From Lycium barbarum (Eukaryota; Streptophyta; Magnoliopsida; Solanales; Solanaceae), in assembly GCF_019175385.1 (NCBI RefSeq), contig NC_083344.1, positions 65,038,782-65,102,781 on the forward strand: a DNA stretch of 64,000 bases. The letters are read 5' to 3'. Under the pieces are notes generated by a model. The model saw only the letters and a list, made by a program, of their open reading frames with translations. It was not told where the DNA came from and did not search any database. The position numbers and the translations under genes were made by a program. This document shows positions 13,250 through 24,576 of this stretch, piece by piece (within the stretch, counting starts at the first letter, position 1; every line of letters starts with the position of its first letter).

Positions 13250-13610
13250 GATACTCCGAGCTAGGAAACCACGGAGGCTAATCGTCCTATGGACTAGCAC
13301 CGCAATAGATGCACTGGCTATATGTCTCAAAAGTGAATCGTCCTTTGTGCTGACACAATAATAGATACTCCGTGCTAGGAAGCAACCGAGGCTAATATCC
13401 CTCTGGACTAGCACAGCAATAGATGCACATACACCGGGCTATACGCCTCAAAGGTCAATCATCCTCTGGACTGACACAACAATAGATGCATCAGAATATT
13501 AGCCTCAAAGGTCAATCATCCTCTGGACTGACACAGCAATACTCGTATCGATACGTTAAGATCCATAATAGCTAATTGTCCTCTGAACTAGCACAGCTTG
13601 CCTATACTAG
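13250..13610. repeat. degenerate tandem array in LTR G
   Basis: At least five copies of a block containing tcctctggactgacacagc or tcctctggactagcacagc, usually followed by aatagatgca. Units alternate between ggctaat...actagcac and aggtcaat...actgacac forms, suggesting a higher-order two-part repeat of roughly 100-120 bp. Confidence 0.65.
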
Positions 13611-15034
13611 CCAAAACACAAACAATTACAATCATAGCATCGAAGCTGAATCTCAATCATGGCATGGAAGCCGAATCACAAGTCATATCATGATAGTCAC
13701 ATTATTACTTACGGATTGTGTTCATCATCCCATTATAGGGGTACATCGAGCCATTTTTGTTGTGGAAAACCGAGTTCACTTCTTTAAATAAGATTCATGT
13801 TCAAAATAATCCATTATAGAACCTTCGCGTGAGATTGTCAAACCTTTCAATTTTCAAGTTACACATCCCTTATGGGTTGATACGAGTTCAAACACCAAAG
13901 CTTTATATCTAACTTTCCAATCATACTTAAAGGGAAAAACAATAATGAATACATATACATATATAATATATTACAAACAAGGTTTAATGTGGGCTTGTCC
14001 CTCACGCACACAAACCACAACCAAAGAGTTCATAAAAACTGTTCAACAAAGTATGTTCAAAGAGACAAACCTCAAATCTCGCTAAAATCTAGCCAAAAGG
14101 AATTCCCAAGGTTCTAAAATCAATCTACAATGGATTTAGATAAGAAAGATTAAAGCTTTATTCATTTCTACGAACTTTCTTTATGTTTTGAAAACTAGGG
14201 CTTTTTCTAAGCCTATAAACGTGTTCTTGAACCCTTCCATGAATTACTATTGGATCCTAATCTTGCAGAATATGCTATTCTTAACCAAACTTAACAATAA
14301 ACTCAGGAAACTTAGAAGCCTTACCTTTTTGATGAATTCCACACGTCTCTCTTCTTTCTCTCCTTGAATTTTCAAGAATCTAGGGTTGGAGAGATGAACT
14401 AAGGTTAATTTGATATTAGATTGATGAAGTAATCATGGGAATTGATTAAGAACATACCTTATATGTTTAGGGAAGTTTTAGGGTTGTTTCTTCTCAAAAA
14501 GTCGGCCAAAATGAAGTAGAGATGAATTTAACGAAGTGGAAAATTTACAAAATTGGGAACCAAAACAATTAATGGGCTGCGGCATTGCGAACCCATCGCA
14601 AATCAGACCACCTGTAGCACCCCTACCAGGCAGTGGTACCGCACAAGGCAATATTTTGGTCAGAACCATGTTTTGATCTCGGCACCCTCGCGACATGACA
14701 GTCGACCTTTGCTCAGTAAAATGGTCATAACTTTTCGTACGTACCTCTTTTAGAGCCAGGTGACCTACCGTTGGAAAGGTATTTCAAAGACCTACCACTT
14801 TTATGTTTTGAATATTCTCAAATTCCACACGAAATACCCTAAAACTAGCCATAAGTGCAGATTGTCTCAGATTTAGACGAATTTAGAAGCCCTTAAGAAC
14901 TCCACTTTTTGGTTTGACTTCAAAACGATAGTTTATCACCCCAATTCATCCCAAATGGATTCATATAGTTAAAATATCATCTTAATACTAGTTTTTACAC
15001 ACTCACACCTAACTCAACTTTACGGGGTGGTACA

Positions 15035-16373
15035 GTCTCTGTAATTTTCTTTACCAAAAGTGGACAACTTCTCCATGCCTTTGATATGTCTTTTTACATA
15101 ATGGTTGTGAGGAAAATATCTAATAATTTGAAGAGCCTTATCGGTTTGGTTGAAATGAAGCGTTGTGACTACAGTTGGCTAGGGGATTTTAATTAGTTTA
15201 TTTAAGATGACTAGGGTAATTAAATTATTTATAATGATAGTTTAGTAATTTAACTTTTGCCTTAAGACCTTCCGTATTTCAATATAGTATAGATATATTA
15301 ATAGATATAGACAAGTCTCTTGGTATGTGATATTTTGCACTACCAGTTATCTATCCTACTGTATAGCATATTTTCGCCTATAAGATAGAACACGTTACTC
15401 TACCTGTTCCAAGCTAGTGCATGAGGAATAATAAAGAACATGAAAGTAAGGACACAACAATTTTACGTGGAAATGGCTCACAATGGTGAAAAAACCATGA
15501 CCTACACCTCTGTAGGATTTTACCCAAACTCCACTACAACTATGAGCATTTGCAAATTCAAGTTACAAACTCTGTAACCTAGGAACTAAACACTAATTCC
15601 TGCCACTAATCTCCCTAGGCTAATGATCCCACTTCAAGTTGCCTTTAACTTGAACTTGAATTAGATAAGTGTTTATACCTATTACAATTTGCTTCTATGA
15701 AAGCTGATAAAGGTACAACTCGATAGTAAATCCTAATACACGATTCTAGACTCAAGAGTTGTAATACATAAACTCTATGATACATGTTCTTCAATCTTCT
15801 TCTTAGTATCAGGTCGCGCTTTAGTAATCAGGACTCTCAAAATTGTTGCAATAACACGGTTTGCTCAGTTTCTGATTTTCTCTTTCTATGAGTGCATAAA
15901 AATTCTTCATGGAAGGACTTGAATATATATAGCTTTAGGTTTGCATCAAGTCGGTTGAAGAAAAACTTCTTCATAGAAGGACTTAAATATATATAGCTTT
16001 AGGTTTGCATCAAGTTGGTTGAACCCAAATCCTACATGATGAGGCCCATCATGAGAGTTAAGGTTTGAGTTGACTCAGGATTCTTGCTTTCATGCGGCTT
16101 CCATATCCTTTTAGGAGTCTGAAGTATCTTGATAATTATGGAAAGAAATCCAACAACTTGTCCGCCAATTCCTTACCATAAATCACAAATCCCACTCGCA
16201 GCATGACTCTTCTGGAACATGTTCTTGGACCTAGTTCAAGCACGTGGTTTATTCAACTCTTACTCGTCTCAGTATCTTAGATAGAACTTTTCCATTGACC
16301 AGGTTCACTCGCATTTTGCATCTGTTTCTGGCTCATTCATTTTATCTTGCAACTCTATCTTGGATAGAACATG
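15035..16373. other. unclassified sequence, possibly older transposon remains
   Basis: The first part (15035-15400) is AT-rich and probably continues the sequence left of solo LTR G. From about 15430 a tract containing acgtggaaat, ccatgacctacacc and aactctgtaacctaggaact resembles repetitive non-coding sequence I associate with other nightshade-family transposons, but I cannot place it. No credible open frame. A tandem duplication lies at 15903-16028. Confidence 0.3.
15903..16028. repeat. tandem duplication of about 62-65 bp
   Basis: Two adjacent copies of a segment that starts near cttcttcat(a/g)gaaggactt and runs through atatatatagctttaggt to tgcatcaagt(c/t)ggttgaa. They differ at only a few positions, suggesting a fairly recent local slippage event. 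Confidence 0.75.
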
Positions 16374-16378
16374 TTTAC

Positions 16379-16977
16379 TATCACGTCCCAACAGACGTGA
16401 GTGGCACCCGCACTAATCCTATATTGGGCGAACCAATCCCTTAACCCATTATTAAGCCAATTCTAATTACTTAAAACAATTACTAAACAACGCTCACAAA
16501 TAATGGAATAAAATGTATGACAATAAAATAAACTAAATAGCAAGTGCGGAAACCTAGCTATTACATCTCCAAAATTAGAAAGTCACCGTACAAGGACTCT
16601 AACCAACAATGTCTTAAAGAAGAGATACTGTCTAAAAATAAACATAATGTCTAGGATGAAAATAAACAACTGAAATAAAGAAAGATCTTCAGGCGGCATG
16701 GCACAGATAGGAGCGCACCCTCAGATCCTGTAGCGAATAACCTCAACTAAGGTCTAGAAGATGTCTCTGGCTCAAAATCTGCACTCACAAAAAAGTGCAG
16801 CAAGTGTAGGTCAGTACAAACAACACGTACTGGTAGGAATCATAGGCCGACTAAGATTAGTATCATGCATACATATATATATATATAATAAATGAAATAG
16901 GCAAACAGGCACAACGAACATGTATCACACATAAGATTCCTCAAATAATCCACTTTCAGAATAAGTCACCAATTATC
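16379..16977 (-). repeat. solo LTR H, left part (outer shell of the nest)
   Basis: On the plus strand it starts TATCACGTCCC (mutated TGTCACG) and resembles the start of the LTRs of element F, with tcataggccgactaagatta and the inverted repeat CAGTAC/GTACTG (16812-16832). TSD TTTAC at 16374-16378 is matched exactly by TTTAC at 47422-47426. The LTR is interrupted at 16978 by insertion I and resumes at 45936. Its own length is about 2.1 kb. Confidence 0.8.
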
Positions 16978-17386
16978 TATTTATTTTTAATCAAACGACT
17001 AGCATGATACTAGTTGTGGGTTTATTAATAAAAAGAATCTGTACAGAAAAACAAAACAAAAAAAGCCAAAAGTACCTATGAAATGAAACAAACAGCCAAT
17101 GTATAAAAGCTAGTCTAACTGCAAATTGTCCAAGTTTCTGCTTTGATTTCACTCAAAGCAACCTCAAAGCTCTTACCAGGTGTATGAAATCATAACCAAT
17201 AGAAGAGTCCTTCAAACTTGAACTTTTACATGTTGCGACTTGAGTTTACTCAGCTGCTCATTCTGATATAGTGAACTAAGTTTTATTCATACTTAAGTAA
17301 CCTTTCCATCTCATATATGCTGCTGTAGAGTAAGTAAATATTGTCCGCTCATCTATCTTCATTCCTTCTGCTTCTATAATTATAGA
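16978..17386. mobile_element. insertion I, left part (about 640 bp retro-insertion, type unknown)
   Basis: The 15-mer AAGTCACCAATTATC occurs at 16963-16977 and again at 45921-45935. With element A removed, the sequence between these copies (16978-17386 plus 45691-45920) is about 640 bp. A 15-bp target duplication is too long for an LTR element and typical of LINE-driven insertion (LINE, SINE or processed transcript). The minus-strand reading ends here in an A-rich attaaaaataaat next to the TSD, which could be a decayed poly(A). No recognisable domain. Confidence 0.6.
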
Positions 17387-19362
17387 TGTTACAACTCGTG
17401 AATTTGTACATTGAGTTTCATCATATATTTGTGATTCTAGTCTTTGACCCGGGGTTATCAAAGTTAAATGAGATTAGACATGTTTATCTTATAGTTAAAA
17501 GGGGTTAAGTTCATGGTTAGCAGGTATTGGAAGGATTAGAGGCTCAATGAATCGACGAGAAAATGTTTCAGCAAAAGTTGGGATTTACTGTTGGATTTAC
17601 GGACCGTATATATTATACGGACTGTAAATTCCATGATTTCCACCATAGAATTGAATCAGTGGTTGGTGTTTTTTGTTGGGGATTTACGGTCCAAATGTAC
17701 GGACCGTAAATTATTTATGGTCCGTCTATTGGACCGTATACCTGAGGCAGTAGTAGATTTTTTTTATGTTATATACTCGATCCTTATTCATTTTAGCTAA
17801 TTTCCAACATTTCCCAAGTCCATGAAAATTCTAGAATCTTCCTCTAAACATATCCAACAAAACCCAAGTGAAATCAAGGATTGAAAGGTGAAAAATCAAG
17901 AGATTCATGTGTTGGGAGGCTCACTAGGGTTTGTAGAGTCCAAGAATTCCTTTGGTGTTGAAGTTGGGGGTTCCACTCAAGTGGAATAATTTAATCCAAA
18001 GCTTGCTCTTGTGTGATTAAGGTAAGTTTTCACATCTATTGCAAGTTGTTGAGGATGTTTGATTGTTATACAACTTGATTGAGGAAAGAAAGAGAAAAAG
18101 GAAGTTCAAATATGAATTTGAGGATATTTTGAGTAGTAAATTAACTTGGGTTATCATTATTAGAATGCTTTGAGTATAATCTTCTTAGGAGGGGTAATAA
18201 TGATGATGGGGAAGTGTTGTATACAAGTGTATAAGGGGTTGTGTTGAAGTTGTTGTTATAAATGGATTATGGGAATAAGTTTTGGAATTGCATTGGATAT
18301 AATTTGAATGAAATCTCTTAATCATGGTATTGTTAAAATTGTTATTGTTGTTTGGGAGGTGATTTGGAATTTGGTGTAAGTAGATGAAATAGGGGAAGTG
18401 CTGCCCAATTTCCACTAGTTTATTAATCATTCTAGTTTGAACTTATGAGTATTTCCAAGACTTGACATTAGTGTAAATCCTCTTGAATGTAGATTTGTGA
18501 ACTTAGAAGAAGAAACGTTAAGTAGTTGAGGAGACGAAAAGTTATGTAAGGCTAACCCTTTTCTTTCTAAAGGCATGATTCCCTTAATGTGAACCCATAC
18601 ATGATATCGATAATGTCCTATTTCCAAGAAACGCTAGAAGCTCATAATTCTCAAGCTTCTCATGATATTGTTGACAAATATTCTCTATATTGATGATGAG
18701 GTTGATTCTTTTTCTAAAGATACCAAAGCTTGTAGCTCTTAATGTTTTCATAATATTATTGAGTTGTTCCATGATTATGAAAAATATTTTTTTAAAAGCT
18801 AAGCATACATGACATCGGCCTTAACAGGCATCCAGATGTACAGATTATCTCTCTTATTTCATATTACCTCCCATATCTTTATTATGTTGTTATTCGTGCC
18901 TTGCATACTGTGTACATTATTCGTACTGATATCCTTTTTCTTGTGGATGCTGCGTTCAGGCCCACAGGTAGATAGGGAGACGAACCGGATCCTTAGGTTG
19001 CTTCATCAGCATTTGCTCAGGAATGCTCCATTTGTCTTGGAGTTACAGTTTAGCCGGTATTATTCTTTTGTATACATATGGGCATGACGGGTCCTGTCCC
19101 GTCCCGTCCTCATGATGTTTGTACTCTTTGTAGAGGCTCCTAGACAGATGTTCAGTATATTTATCGGTTCATATCATTGTATATTATTTTTTGCAGCCTT
19201 GTCGGCTTGTACATATGGCACAGTTGCTGGTCATTATATAGTCTATGATGCTTCTGAGTTAGTCATGTGGTCCACCTAGATATAAGTATGAGAACTATGC
19301 TAAGAAGTGCTCGGTAGATTAGCTCCGCGTACCCATCATGGCTCTTCGGTTGGGTCTTGACA
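17387..19362 (+). repeat. 5' LTR of element A (1.98 kb)
   Basis: It starts TGTTACAACTC and ends GGGTCTTGACA, followed by the primer site. It aligns throughout with the 3' LTR (24577-25580 plus 44368-45685) but lacks about 327 bp present there (44763-45089), with a short TAT at the break. Landmarks are the TACGGACCGTA cluster (17597-17740), a donor-like AAGGTAAGT (GT at 18022), an exon-like block ending at 18541 whose following GT has become TT, and a decayed GTAC inverted repeat (18910-18928). Confidence 0.9.
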
Positions 19363-19366
19363 AAAG

Positions 19367-19378
19367 TGGTATCAGAGC
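19367..19378 (+). promoter_or_regulatory. primer binding site of element A
   Basis: TGGTATCAGAGC lies four bases after the LTR end and is complementary to the 3' end of plant initiator methionine tRNA, the usual primer for minus-strand DNA synthesis in these elements. Elements B and C have the same site. Confidence 0.95.
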
Positions 19379-19570
19379 AGTTTGTACTAGGGTGTATCAA
19401 CGAGCCGTGTCCATTAGAGTCTTGTTTATGGGTGTGAAGCATGCCAAACTGATAAACAGGAGGCTGCGGGGCATTTAGGAATGATTGACCTTTCTTTCTC
19501 CTCTTAGATCGTGTGATACAACCATGTTATAAGAGTTCTGTTTTCCTAATCTTGTGTTATGATTTCAGCG

Positions 19571-20870
19571 ATGTCGGTGAAGAGAAAAGCTACAGTGGCT
19601 CAGAAGGGTAAGTCAGTGGCAGGCAGGAGGACTGAGCAGGTATCGCCTACAGATTTAGAGAAGGGCGAGTCCCAGAATAAGATTCCATCCCGATCCTCTC
19701 ATACTCTGCCCGCTCTAGAGGAGCATAGAGAAGCCTCAGCTCCAGGTCCAACACCTCTAGTCCCTCCACCGGATGCCTCAGGCCAGGAGATGAGGGAGGC
19801 CATTCAATTGTTAACTCAGTTAGTAGCCGCCTAAGCTCAGCAGCAAGGTTCGAGTCATGGTGATTGAGCTTTTAGCGTTAGAGTCCGTGATTTCATTAGC
19901 TTGGACCCTCCAAAATTCTTTGGGTTAAAATCGAACGAGGACCCGCAGAGCTTCATAGATGAGATGTTGAGGACATTGCAGGTAATGCATGCTTCTGATG
20001 TTGAGTCGGTAGAGTTGGCCTCTTATAGATTGCGAGATATGGCGGTTCATTGGTACAGCACCTGGATATCTTCTAGAGGGGCGAATGCACCTCCACCAGT
20101 ATGGCAAGAGTTTGTAGTTGCTTTTGTCCAAAACTATTTGCTGCTAGAGGTTCGACGGGCCAGAGCTGATAGATTCCTAAACCTCAGAAAAGGGAATATG
20201 AGCGCCCAAGAATATAGTTTTCATTATAATTCCTTGGCCAGGTATGCTCCAGCTATGGTAGCGGATATGGGGGATTGTGTCCACTGGTTCGTGAACGGTT
20301 TGGGGCCACATTTGATTGATGATTGTTTGATGGTCTCGCTTCAGGAGGGTATAGATATTTCTCGTATTCAAGTCCATGCCCAGAATTGGGAAGAACTACA
20401 GCAACAACGGAGGTGTGAGAGTGATTATGATAGAGGTTATAGTAAAAAGGCCAGATCCTTAGGTGCTAGTAGCCAGTTCAGAGGGGGTCAGAGGCAGCAG
20501 TATTCTAGGCACTCGGGCCAGTCAGCGATTAGTGCACCTCCACGGTTTGTAGGCAAGAGATTTGATCGCCCTATTTATTCCAAACCAGGCCAAAGTTTCA
20601 GAGCTCCGGGTTCTCAGTACAGAGGTGATTCCGGGCAGATGAGATCACCCTTACCACGTATGGTAATTGCATGCTGGCTAGTGCCGATTAGGTACGGATG
20701 CTTGTTATGTCTGCGGCCAGACAGGCCATATGATGCGAGACTGTCCATTGAGGGGTGGTAGAGGTATCGTTCATCCCACGGGGTCCGCAGCTGGTTCTTT
20801 ATCATCTGTAAACCCTCTAGGCAGAGTTCACAAACACCGACAGGCCATGGTAGGGGTAGAAAGGGAGCGT
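19571..20870 (+). pseudogene. gag: gag of element A (broken)
   Basis: The likely start is ATG at 19571 (MSVKRKATVAQKG), matching the gag starts of B and C. The Lys-rich and Pro-rich N-terminus is followed by a capsid domain (about 19900-20420; [44 protein letters not shown]) and a basic linker. Stop codons lie at 19832-19834 and 20759-20761. The zinc knuckle C-X2-C-X4-H-X4-C survives at 20703-20744 but in another frame than the 286-codon open stretch before it, so a frameshift separates them. Gag would form the virus-like particle; this copy cannot. Confidence 0.88.
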
Positions 20871-20880
20871 CCAACTCGAA

Positions 20881-21440
20881 CGGTCCTCAGAACCGTATTT
20901 ATGCACTAGCTAGGCGCCAAGATCTTGAGTCCTCCCCTGATGTTGACACAGGTATATTATCAGTATCTTATCATAACGTATATGCATTGGTTGATCCAGG
21001 GTCTACATTTTCATATGTTACTCCTTATATTGCCAGTCAGATTGGGGTGAAACCTGAGTCGATTAAACCTTTTGAGGTGTCTACACCCGTTGGTGACCTT
21101 GTTATAGCTAGTCAGGTATATAGAAATTGTGTGGTTATAGTCTGTGATCGATGAACCACGGCAGATCTGATTGAGCTCAATATAGTAGACTTTGATGTCA
21201 TTATGGGCATGGATTGGTTGGCTTCTTGTTATGCCAATGTTGATTGTAGAACGAAGGTGGTTCGTTTTCAGTTTGTAGGAGAGCCAGTTCTAGAATAGAA
21301 GGGTAATACAGTATCTCGGAGAGGTAGGTTTATTTCCAATCTCAAGGCAAGAAAGATGATTGCTAAGGGATGTATTTATCATCTACTTCGGGATCAGGAT
21401 ACGGAGGCAAAGCCACCGACTCTTCAATCTGTTCCGGTAG
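20881..21440 (+). pseudogene. protease region of element A (broken)
   Basis: An aspartic protease region follows the gag linker. IYALA, then LESSPDV, then the catalytic DPGS (20993-21004) followed by TFSYVT and a [15 protein letters not shown] block that flanks gypsy proteases. In-frame stops at 21152-21154 and 21296-21298 sit where B has sense codons. The second is TAG for Trp, a G-to-A change. The enzyme would cut the Gag-Pol precursor. Confidence 0.8.
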
Positions 21441-22379
21441 TGAATGAGTTTTCGGACGTGTTTGCAGACGAGCTTCCAGGTCTTCTACCATAACGGGAGA
21501 TTGACTTTGCTACCGATGTGTTACCGGATACTAAACCAATATCTATTCCTTCTTATAGAATGGCTCCTGCAGAATTGAGGGAGTTGAAGAAACACTTGAA
21601 GGATTTGCTTGAGAAAAGCTTTATAAGGCCTAGTTCGTCGCCGTGGGGCGTACCGATGTTATTTGTGAGGAAGAAAGATGGCTCCTTGCAAATGTGTATC
21701 GATTACCGATAGCTGAATAAGGTGACAATAAAGAACAAGTATCTCCTTCCAAGAATTGATGATTTATTTGATCAATTGCAGGCCTCCAAATGGTTTTCAA
21801 AAATAGATTTTAGATCAGGGTACCACCAGGTGAGAGTTAGGGAGAAAGATATCCCGAAGACGGCCTTCAAAACCGGACATGGTCATTTTGAATTTCGGGT
21901 GATGTCGTTCGGGTTAATGAATGCTCTAGCGGTATTATAGATTTGATGAACATTGTATTCAGGCCTTTCTTAGATTCATTTGTGATTATGTTCATTGATG
22001 GTATTCTGGTGTATTCTCGATCTAAGACAGAATATGCAGATCATTTACGTGCCGTCCTTAGAATTCTTCAGGCTCGGGAGTTATATGCAAAGTTCTCAAA
22101 ATGTGAGTTCTGGTTGAATTATGTGACATTTCCAGGGCATATTATTCCAACTCATGCTATTTGGGTGGATACCCAGAAGATTGAAGCTGTGAAGACTTGG
22201 CCGAGACCTATAACACCCATGAAAGTTCGTAGCTTTCTAGGTTTGGCCGGTTATTATATAAGGTTTGTAGAAGGTTTTTCTTCTATCTCTGCAGCACTAA
22301 CAAAGCTGACTCAGAAAGAAGCTAAATTCCAATGGACGGATGTGTGTGAGCGTAGTTTTCAAGAATTGAAGAACAGGTT
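21441..22379 (+). pseudogene. reverse transcriptase of element A, active site FIDG
   Basis: RT motifs appear in order: [49 protein letters not shown], then FIDGILVYS at 21991-22017 and FLGLAGYY (22237-22260). The second active-site Asp is Gly (GGT at 22000-22002), which should abolish DNA synthesis. Stops at 21491-21493 and 21710-21712 and a frameshift near 21938 break the frame. Confidence 0.88.
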
Positions 22380-22800
22380 GACTTCGGCCTCAGTTCTGAC
22401 ACTGCCAGAAGGATCTGAAGGCTATGTTGTCTATTGTGATGCCTCAGGTGTTGGACTAGGTTATGTGTTGATGTAGCATGGTAAGGTGATTGCTTATGCT
22501 TCAAGGCAGTTACAGAAACATTAGAAAAACTACCCAACCTATGATCTAGAGTTGGCTGCGGTGATCTAGGCATTGAAGATGTGAGGCATTAGTTATATAG
22601 AGTTCACATTGATATCTATACAGACCATAAGAGCCTCCAGTATATTTTAAAGCAGAAGGAGTTGAATCTACGGCAAAGACGATGGTTTGAGCTATCGAAG
22701 GATTATAATGTGAGTATCCTATATCATCCTGGAAAGGCAAATGTAGTAGCTGATGCTCTTAGCCATAAATCCATAGGCAGTTTATGTGATGTTCAGCCAG
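22380..22800 (+). pseudogene. RNase H of element A (broken)
   Basis: Gypsy RNase H follows RT directly: [36 protein letters not shown], then TDHKSLQYI and LNLRQRRW. Stops at 22474-22476, near 22523, near 22568 and near 22583 interrupt it. The enzyme would degrade the RNA strand of the hybrid during reverse transcription. Confidence 0.85.
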
Positions 22801-22946
22801 AGAAGAGGGAGTTAGCTCGTGAGCTTCAACAGCTAGCCAGCCTAGGAGTTTGCTTGAGGAACTCAGGCAATATGGGAGTCACTGTCCAGAATTCAGCTGT
22901 TTCATCTTTAGTAGTTGAGGTGAAAGAGCACCAGTATTAAGATCCC

Positions 22947-24030
22947 ATGTTAATTCATTATAGAAATACCTTCGCTCGGAAGAAAAAATCACCATTTGGA
23001 ATTTTAGCAGATGGAGTCCTTAGATATCGAGACAAATTATGTGTTCCCGATGTCGCAGGGTTACGTCGCCAGATTTTAGGGGAAGCTCATTGTTCCCGTT
23101 ATTCTGTTCATTTGGGAGCAACAAAGATGTATCATGATATTAAGTCCATTTATTGGTGGGATGGAATGAATAAAGACATAACAGAGTTCGTAGCTCAATG
23201 TCCCAATTGTCAACAGGTAAAGATCGAGCATCAGAAGCTTGGAGGATTGCTACATGCTATGGAGATTCTGACTTGGAAATGGGAAGTAATTAATATGGAT
23301 TTCATTATAGGCCTACCTCGTTATCAGCGTAAGTATGGTTCAATATGGGTTATTATGGATAGACTCACGAAATCGGCTCATTTTCTACCTGTCAGAACTA
23401 CTTACTTAGCTGAGGATTGTGCAAAGCTTTATATCAAAGAGATAGTACGACTCCATGGTGTCCTAGTATCTATTATCTCCGACAGAGATGCGCAATTTAC
23501 AGCAAATTTCTGGAGGTCTTTCCAAGATGGTTTGGGAACTCAGGTGAGTCTTAGCACATCATTTCACCCTCAGACTGATGGACAAGCCAAGCGCACTATT
23601 TAGACCCTCGAAGATATGTTGAGACCATATGTGTTAGACTTCGGAGACAGCTAGGATCATCATTCACCACTCATTGAGTTTGCATATAACAATAGTTATC
23701 ATTCCAATATTCAGATGGCCCCGTATGAAGCTTTATATAGGCGAAAGTGTAGATCACCAATCGGATGGTTCAAAGTGGGAGAGACTAAACTAGTAGGGCC
23801 ATATTTGGTTCAGCAGGCAGTGGAGAAAGTTAAGCTTATACGGGATCGATTATTTTCATCCCGAAGTCGACAAAAGTCTTATGCAAACAATTGCCGACGA
23901 GATTTGGAATTCCAAGTCAATGATTGGGTATTCTTGAAGGTATTACCTATGAAAGGTGTAATGAGATTTTGTAAGAAAGGTAAGCTTAGTCCTCGATACA
24001 TTGGACCTTACAAGGTTGTATGCAAAGTGG
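22947..24030 (+). pseudogene. integrase of element A, catalytic Glu replaced by Lys
   Basis: The zinc domain ([16 protein letters not shown] ... CPNCQQVK) is followed by the core: [11 protein letters not shown] (first Asp), [14 protein letters not shown] (second Asp) and [11 protein letters not shown]. The last motif has AAG (Lys, 23589-23591) where B keeps Glu, so the D,D,E triad is lost. A TAG follows at 23601-23603 and another lies near 23652. The C-terminal part resumes at 23715 (MAPYEALYRRKCRSPIGW) and runs through GPYKVVCKVGQVAYELDLP. Confidence 0.88.
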
Positions 24031-24330
24031 GCCAAGTAGCCTATGAGTTAGATTTACCTTTAGAATTAGAAATAGTCCATCTGGTTTTTCATGTATCAAT
24101 GCTTCGCAAGTGCATTGGGGATCCTTCCAGAATTGTACCGGTAGATGATGTTCAGGTCACCGAACAATTATCCTACGAAGAAGTCCCCACTGCAATCCTA
24201 GATAGGCAAGTTCAGAGGTTAAGAACTAAAGATGTAGCTTCAGTTAAAGTCCTATGAAGAAACAGAAATAAAGAAGAATGACTTGGGAAGCTAAAGAAAA
24301 TATGAATTCCAGGTACCCATACTTGTTTCC
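24031..24330 (+). pseudogene. chromodomain of element A (broken)
   Basis: After VFHVSMLRKC come the chromodomain signatures LSYEEVPTAILDRQVQRLR and VASVKVL, then a stop at 24255-24257. A further stretch in another frame reads TWEAKENM and RYPYLF, completing the fold. Chromodomains at the integrase C-terminus define chromoviruses and direct insertion to heterochromatin. The stop and shift truncate it. Confidence 0.8.
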
Positions 24331-24563
24331 ATTGCCAGAGGAGGTTCAAGTAGAGACAGCATTGTCTCCAGGTGCGTAATACTTTTTTTTTTTATGATTT
24401 CTTGGTCGTGTGGGGCCATTATTAATGTTGTTCTTGTAGCCCTGTGAGACATTGTATATTCTGGGTTATTGTGATAGGATGGTAGTGATATATCTACAGG
24501 GAAAACTCGGGCGAAATTTCTGTAGAATCCCTAAGAGTCTAACATTCGAGGACGAATGTTTCT

Positions 24564-24576
24564 GAAGGGGGAAGGA
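24564..24576 (+). promoter_or_regulatory. polypurine tract of element A
   Basis: The purine run gaagggggaagga sits directly before the 3' LTR and after aacattcgaggacgaatgtt, as in B and before LTR E. Confidence 0.9.

Larger units (their letters stand above)
12154..15034 (-). repeat. solo LTR G (2.88 kb) of a gypsy element
   Basis: On the plus strand it starts TGTCACGCCCC and ends ACGGGGTGGTACA, so on the minus strand it reads TGTACCACCCC...GGGGCGTGACA. Flanks are GTCTT (12149-12153) and GTCTC (15035-15039), a 4/5 target duplication. No internal coding region is present, so it is a recombination-derived solo LTR. It contains two internal tandem arrays (13013-13240 and 13250-13610) and the inverted repeat gcaagtac/gtacttgc (12545-12582). 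Confidence 0.75.

Noticed and set aside
19367..19378. tRNA gene near the LTR ends
   Set aside because: Only the 12-base complement of a tRNA 3' end is present. It is the primer binding site, with no cloverleaf.
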